64,000 nucleotides of DNA from JAFMDF01 sp965277445. Its GTDB lineage: Bacteria > Bacteroidota > Bacteroidia > Chitinophagales > Saprospiraceae. The stretch lies in assembly GCA_965277445.1 (NCBI GenBank), contig CBDICY010000032.1:2728001-2792000 (forward strand), in the 5' to 3' direction. Every line of letters starts with the position of its first letter. Position 1 is the stretch's first letter. A model generated the notes under the pieces. The model ran no database searches. It saw only the letters and a list, made by a program, of their open reading frames with translations, and had not been told where the DNA came from. Below are positions 60,837 through 64,000 of the stretch, piece by piece. Made by a program: the position numbers and the translations under genes.

Positions 60837-61697
60837 ATGGAATTAATAGACCCTCCTTTTTTTTCGATAATCGTTCCAGCATTTAACTGTAAGCCTTTTA
60901 TTATCAACACCATTGATTCTGTAAAAGCGCAAACTTTTAAGGATTGGGAATTAATTATAGTTGATGATAACTCTACAGATGGGACTTATGAACTGATAGA
61001 TGCGTATGTAAAAGAACATTCCAAGATAAAGTTACTGAAAACTAAGGTAAATTATGGAAGCCCTGGAGTACCAAGAGATAAGGGAGTGCAAGAAGCTAAA
61101 GGAAAGTATGTAGCTTTTTTAGACGGAGATGATATATATCATCCACAAAAATTTGAAAGGCATTTTAAAACTATCTCTAATAATCCTACCATTGAATTTA
61201 TACATTCTGCCTATAATATTATTAGTGAAGAAGGATCATTTATTAAGTATAAAAATAAGCAATGGTTTTTGAAAATATATGAACGATTGTTTAAGATGAA
61301 AACTGTTTGTTTGTTAACAAATCCTTTTTGTGTTAGTACGACCGTTATTAAAAAATCTTTAATTGTTGATTATAAATTTGGAGTGATTCCTAAATGGATA
61401 AGTGCAGTAGAAGATTGGTTTATATGGAATCGCTTATTGAGTGAGCAAAAAATTCTTTTTCATTACGATAAAGAACCACTAACGAATTACAGATGGGTGA
61501 CTAATTCAATCTCCGATAGAGATGCCCATAGATGTGAATTGCAATCCATTATTTTTTTTTCTATGCTTTTATATAATCGAAAAATTAATTTTTTAGAATA
61601 TTATATAGCTATTTTAATTCGATTAGCTAGAATTTTTTGTACTACATTTTTAGGGTATGGTAGGAGTTTTAATAACACTATGATTACTACAGGATAA
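60837..61697 (+). CDS. Family 2 glycosyltransferase
   Basis: 286 residues. GT-A fold: FFSIIVPAFNCKPFIINTIDSV, IIVDDNSTDGT, GSPGVPRDKG, and the metal motif FLDGDDIYHP. C terminal basic/hydrophobic helices may associate with the membrane. Adds one sugar to a lipid-linked polysaccharide unit; donor and linkage are not predictable. The sugar dehydrogenase gene follows after 114 bases. Confidence 0.87.
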   Translation: MELIDPPFFSIIVPAFNCKPFIINTIDSVKAQTFKDWELIIVDDNSTDGTYELIDAYVKEHSKIKLLKTKVNYGSPGVPRDKGVQEAKGKYVAFLDGDDIYHPQKFERHFKTISNNPTIEFIHSAYNIISEEGSFIKYKNKQWFLKIYERLFKMKTVCLLTNPFCVSTTVIKKSLIVDYKFGVIPKWISAVEDWFIWNRLLSEQKILFHYDKEPLTNYRWVTNSISDRDAHRCELQSIIFFSMLLYNRKINFLEYYIAILIRLARIFCTTFLGYGRSFNNTMITTG

Positions 61698-61761
61698 TTT
61701 TAACGCTAAACACACATTCTATATAAAATAGTTTAATGAAATTTTAATGTGCCAGCCATAT

Positions 61762-61808
61762 TCAAAATTCAAAATTCAAAATTCAAAACTTATCACTAAG
61801 AATTATAT
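61762..61808. repeat. ATTCAAA heptamer repeat upstream of sugar dehydrogenase
   Basis: Three to four ATTCAAA units followed by a TTATCACTAAGAATTA-like tail, ending 4 bases before the dehydrogenase start. Same arrangement as the tract at 59385. Confidence 0.5.
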
Positions 61809-61811
61809 TAA

Positions 61812-63098
61812 ATGTACCAACAATTATTATCCAAAGAAAAAATTATTTCCGTTACTGGATTAGGTTATGTAGGTTTGCCGCTTGCATTGGAATTTGCACG
61901 ACACTTCAGAGTGATTGGTTTCGATATTAATCAAGAGCGTGTGGATTTAATGAATAAAAGCATTGATCCTAGTAAGGAATTAGATAGTAGTGCTTTTGAT
62001 GGAACAGATATACAATTTACGGCTAGTGCAGCAGATCTTAAAGCTGCAAATTTTCATATTATTGGGGTACCTACAGACATTGATGCGCATCGAGTACCGA
62101 ATTTAACTCCGTTAAAAAAAGCTTCTGAAAGTGTTGGAAAGGCATTGAAGAAAGGAGATTATGTCGTTTTCGAAAGTACGGTCTATCCAGGTTGTACGGA
62201 AGAAGACTGTATTCCCATTTTAGAGGCAGCTTCAGGGCTTACCGCAGGAGTTGATTTTAAATATGGGTATTCTCCTGAACGAATTAATCCAGGTGATAAG
62301 GAGCGGACATTGACCAAGATTTTGAAAATAGTTTCTGGGAACGATGCCGAAGCATTAGAAGAAATTGCAACTACTTATGGGCATATTATTACAGCAGGTA
62401 TTTACAAAGCTCCATCTGTAAAAGTAGCAGAAGCCGCAAAAGTTATCGAGAATACGCAAAGAGATATTAACATCGCTTTGATGAATGAATTGGCGATGAT
62501 TTTTGATAGAATGGGAATAGATACGAAAGAAGTATTAGAGGCTGCAGGGACTAAATGGAATTTCCTTAAATTCTTCCCCGGCTTGGTTGGTGGTCATTGT
62601 ATTGGAGTCGATCCTTATTACTTGACCTACAAAGCCAAAAAATTAGGATTTGATTCACAGATGATACTAAGTGGCCGAGGAATCAATGAAGAAGTCCCCT
62701 CTTTTATTGCTAAACGGTTGGTTCAGATGTTGTTAGAAAAAGGGAAAAACCCAGGACAAAGTAAGGTTTTAGTCATGGGAATAACCTTTAAAGAAGATGT
62801 GTCTGATATTCGAAATTCAAAAGTAGTCGATTTAATCAAAGAATTGATGAGTTATTCTATGAATGTACACATTACCGATCCACATGCTTCACCCAATGAA
62901 GTGGCGCATGAGTATCAATTGTCTATGACAGAGCAATTAGCCGAAAATTATGATGCAATCATTTTGGCAGTAGCTCACAAAGAATTTAAAGAATTAGGTA
63001 TTGCTGATATTAGAGCAAAAATGAACGGTACGCCTATTCTTTTTGACTTAAAAGGTATTTATGCCCCAACTGATGAGTTGGAATATTGGAGATTATAA
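61812..63098 (+). CDS. UDP-N-acetylhexosamine 6-dehydrogenase (TviB/WbpO/CapL type)
   Basis: 428 residues. NAD fold VTGLGYVGLPLALEFA with FDIN after strand 2; VPTDID; STVYPGCTEE; GYSPERINPGDK; and the catalytic Cys in PGLVGGHCIGVDPYYL. These residues assign a nucleotide-sugar dehydrogenase that makes a UDP-uronic acid; the GIGVDPYYLTYKA form is typical of the N-acetylhexosamine group rather than UDP-glucose. Stop is 10 bases before the aminotransferase gene, so the two are co-transcribed, suggesting an amino-uronic acid in the polymer. Confidence 0.85.
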   Translation: MYQQLLSKEKIISVTGLGYVGLPLALEFARHFRVIGFDINQERVDLMNKSIDPSKELDSSAFDGTDIQFTASAADLKAANFHIIGVPTDIDAHRVPNLTPLKKASESVGKALKKGDYVVFESTVYPGCTEEDCIPILEAASGLTAGVDFKYGYSPERINPGDKERTLTKILKIVSGNDAEALEEIATTYGHIITAGIYKAPSVKVAEAAKVIENTQRDINIALMNELAMIFDRMGIDTKEVLEAAGTKWNFLKFFPGLVGGHCIGVDPYYLTYKAKKLGFDSQMILSGRGINEEVPSFIAKRLVQMLLEKGKNPGQSKVLVMGITFKEDVSDIRNSKVVDLIKELMSYSMNVHITDPHASPNEVAHEYQLSMTEQLAENYDAIILAVAHKEFKELGIADIRAKMNGTPILFDLKGIYAPTDELEYWRL

Positions 63099-63108
63099 AA
63101 TAGTTAGA

Positions 63109-64000
63109 ATGCAGACGGATTTAAAGCATAACATTCAAATGGTTGACTTAGTTAGTCAATATCAAGCCATGCAAGCCGAGATGGATACGGCTATTTTAGC
63201 CGTTGTTCGTTCCGCTAAATTTATTAAAGGTCCTGCGGTCAAACAATTCGAAGCAAATTTAGCAACCTATTTAGGCGTAAAACACGTAATTGGTTGTGCA
63301 AATGGTACAGATGCATTACAAATTGCTTTGATGGCACTAGGTTTAAAATCTGGTGATGAAGTAATTGTTCCTGCTTTTACCTATGTGGCTACAGCAGAAG
63401 TAATTGGATTACTAAATCTAAAACCAGTTATGGTGGATGTAGATCCTGCTACTTTTAATGTAACGATGGCCAATCTTAAAAATGTAGTTACCCCTAAAAC
63501 TAAAGCGATTGTTCCGGTACATCTTTTTGGACAAAGCTCAGAAATGGAATCAATTCTGGCATTTGCCAAGGAGCATAATTTATATATTATAGAAGATAAT
63601 GCCCAAGCGATAGGTGCTGATTATACTTTCTCGGATGGAAGTATAGCTAAAGCAGGAACAATAGGGGATATAGGATGTACTTCCTTCTTTCCATCAAAAA
63701 ACTTAGGCTGTTATGGTGATGGTGGTGCATTATTTACGAATGATGACGTTTTGGCTGAAAAAATTAGAATGACTGCCAATCATGGACAAAGGAAGAAATA
63801 TCATCATTCCGTCATTGGTTGTAATTCCAGATTAGATAGCATTCAAGCAGCAATTTTGGATGTAAAATTAAAATACCTAGATAATTATTCGACAGCAAGA
63901 CAAGAAGTTGCAACTAAGTATGATGAAGCCTTTGACGGAATGGAGCAACTCCAAATTCCTGTTCGGGAAACCAATTCTACCCATGTCTTTCATCAATATA
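63109..64000 (+). CDS. DegT/DnrJ/EryC1 aminotransferase, 3' partial
   Basis: From the ATG at 63109 the frame is open to the right edge (297 codons), so the 3' end lies beyond. PLP fold: IGCANGTDALQIALMAL, VIVPAFTYVATAEVI, VDVDPATFN, IIEDNAQAIGAD and SKNLGCYGDGGAL with the PLP-binding Lys in FFPSKNLG. WbpE/WlaK-like sugar aminotransferase acting on a 3-keto or 4-keto UDP-sugar. With the dehydrogenase upstream it points to a diamino- or amino-uronic acid, as in WbpA-B-E pathways. Confidence 0.85.
   Translation, partial: MQTDLKHNIQMVDLVSQYQAMQAEMDTAILAVVRSAKFIKGPAVKQFEANLATYLGVKHVIGCANGTDALQIALMALGLKSGDEVIVPAFTYVATAEVIGLLNLKPVMVDVDPATFNVTMANLKNVVTPKTKAIVPVHLFGQSSEMESILAFAKEHNLYIIEDNAQAIGADYTFSDGSIAKAGTIGDIGCTSFFPSKNLGCYGDGGALFTNDDVLAEKIRMTANHGQRKKYHHSVIGCNSRLDSIQAAILDVKLKYLDNYSTARQEVATKYDEAFDGMEQLQIPVRETNSTHVFHQY

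Overview
The window looks like chromosomal DNA of a low-GC member of the phylum Bacteroidota, probably the Saprospiria. Evidence is the DUF6090 family array, LytS/LytTR-type signalling, 8-TM FtsX/MacB permeases, a crtI-crtB-crtZ carotenoid cluster, very AT-rich intergenic DNA and many N-terminal signal peptides ending in SAQ/TAQ-like cleavage sites. Taxonomy is inference; there is no rRNA or tRNA gene in the window.

Layout. 1-4065: 3' part of a large gene fusing an LCAT-like lipase (intact Ser-Asp-His triad) to a CHAT caspase-like protease (His-Cys dyad). 4095-5004: gene wreckage (a frameshifted DUF711 fragment, a start-less secreted protein, a decayed DUF6090 copy). 5017-11326: eight consecutive DUF6090 genes on the minus strand, conserved N-terminally and very divergent C-terminally. 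11409-13536: an internally deleted DUF3500 lipoprotein and an O-methyltransferase. 13654-28401: a signalling block with four class III nucleotidyl cyclases of four different architectures: eight cytosolic sensor-like repeats + cyclase; cyclase + TM + FlgO/TolB-like + TPR; periplasmic domain + 7TM + cyclase; and a voltage-sensor domain with nine evenly spaced S4 charges + cyclase. 28664-37188: two FtsX/MacB-type permeases, an S41 peptidase lipoprotein, a probable outer membrane protein and a dead serine-hydrolase remnant. 37618-42491: a Bacteroidota-type hypothetical, a VOC protein, and a LytS-type kinase and LytTR regulator separated by an SDR. 42666-45771: crtZ, crtB, crtI (carotenoid synthesis, minus strand). 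46018-55013: assorted accessory genes (GNAT, flavin reductase, secreted proteins, TetR+DinB pair, transglutaminase-like, a penicillin-binding-like protein lacking its catalytic serine). About 55180-55471: 3' relic of a group II intron. 55838-64000: a VanZ-like protein and an exopolysaccharide locus (Wza-like exporter, Wzz-like chain-length protein, glycosyltransferase, nucleotide-sugar dehydrogenase, DegT aminotransferase running off the right edge).

A second theme is repeats. Intergenic regions hold many perfect or near-perfect palindromes. Five share an arm of the form ATGkTGGGyGAyACTTT around a one-base centre, and one of them lies in frame inside a cyclase gene. Others look like nested MITE-like insertions.

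The most promising candidates for something undescribed are the voltage-sensor cyclase (26446-28401) within its cyclase cluster, two of whose members share a ~148-bp upstream segment, and the lipase-CHAT fusion (1-4065).
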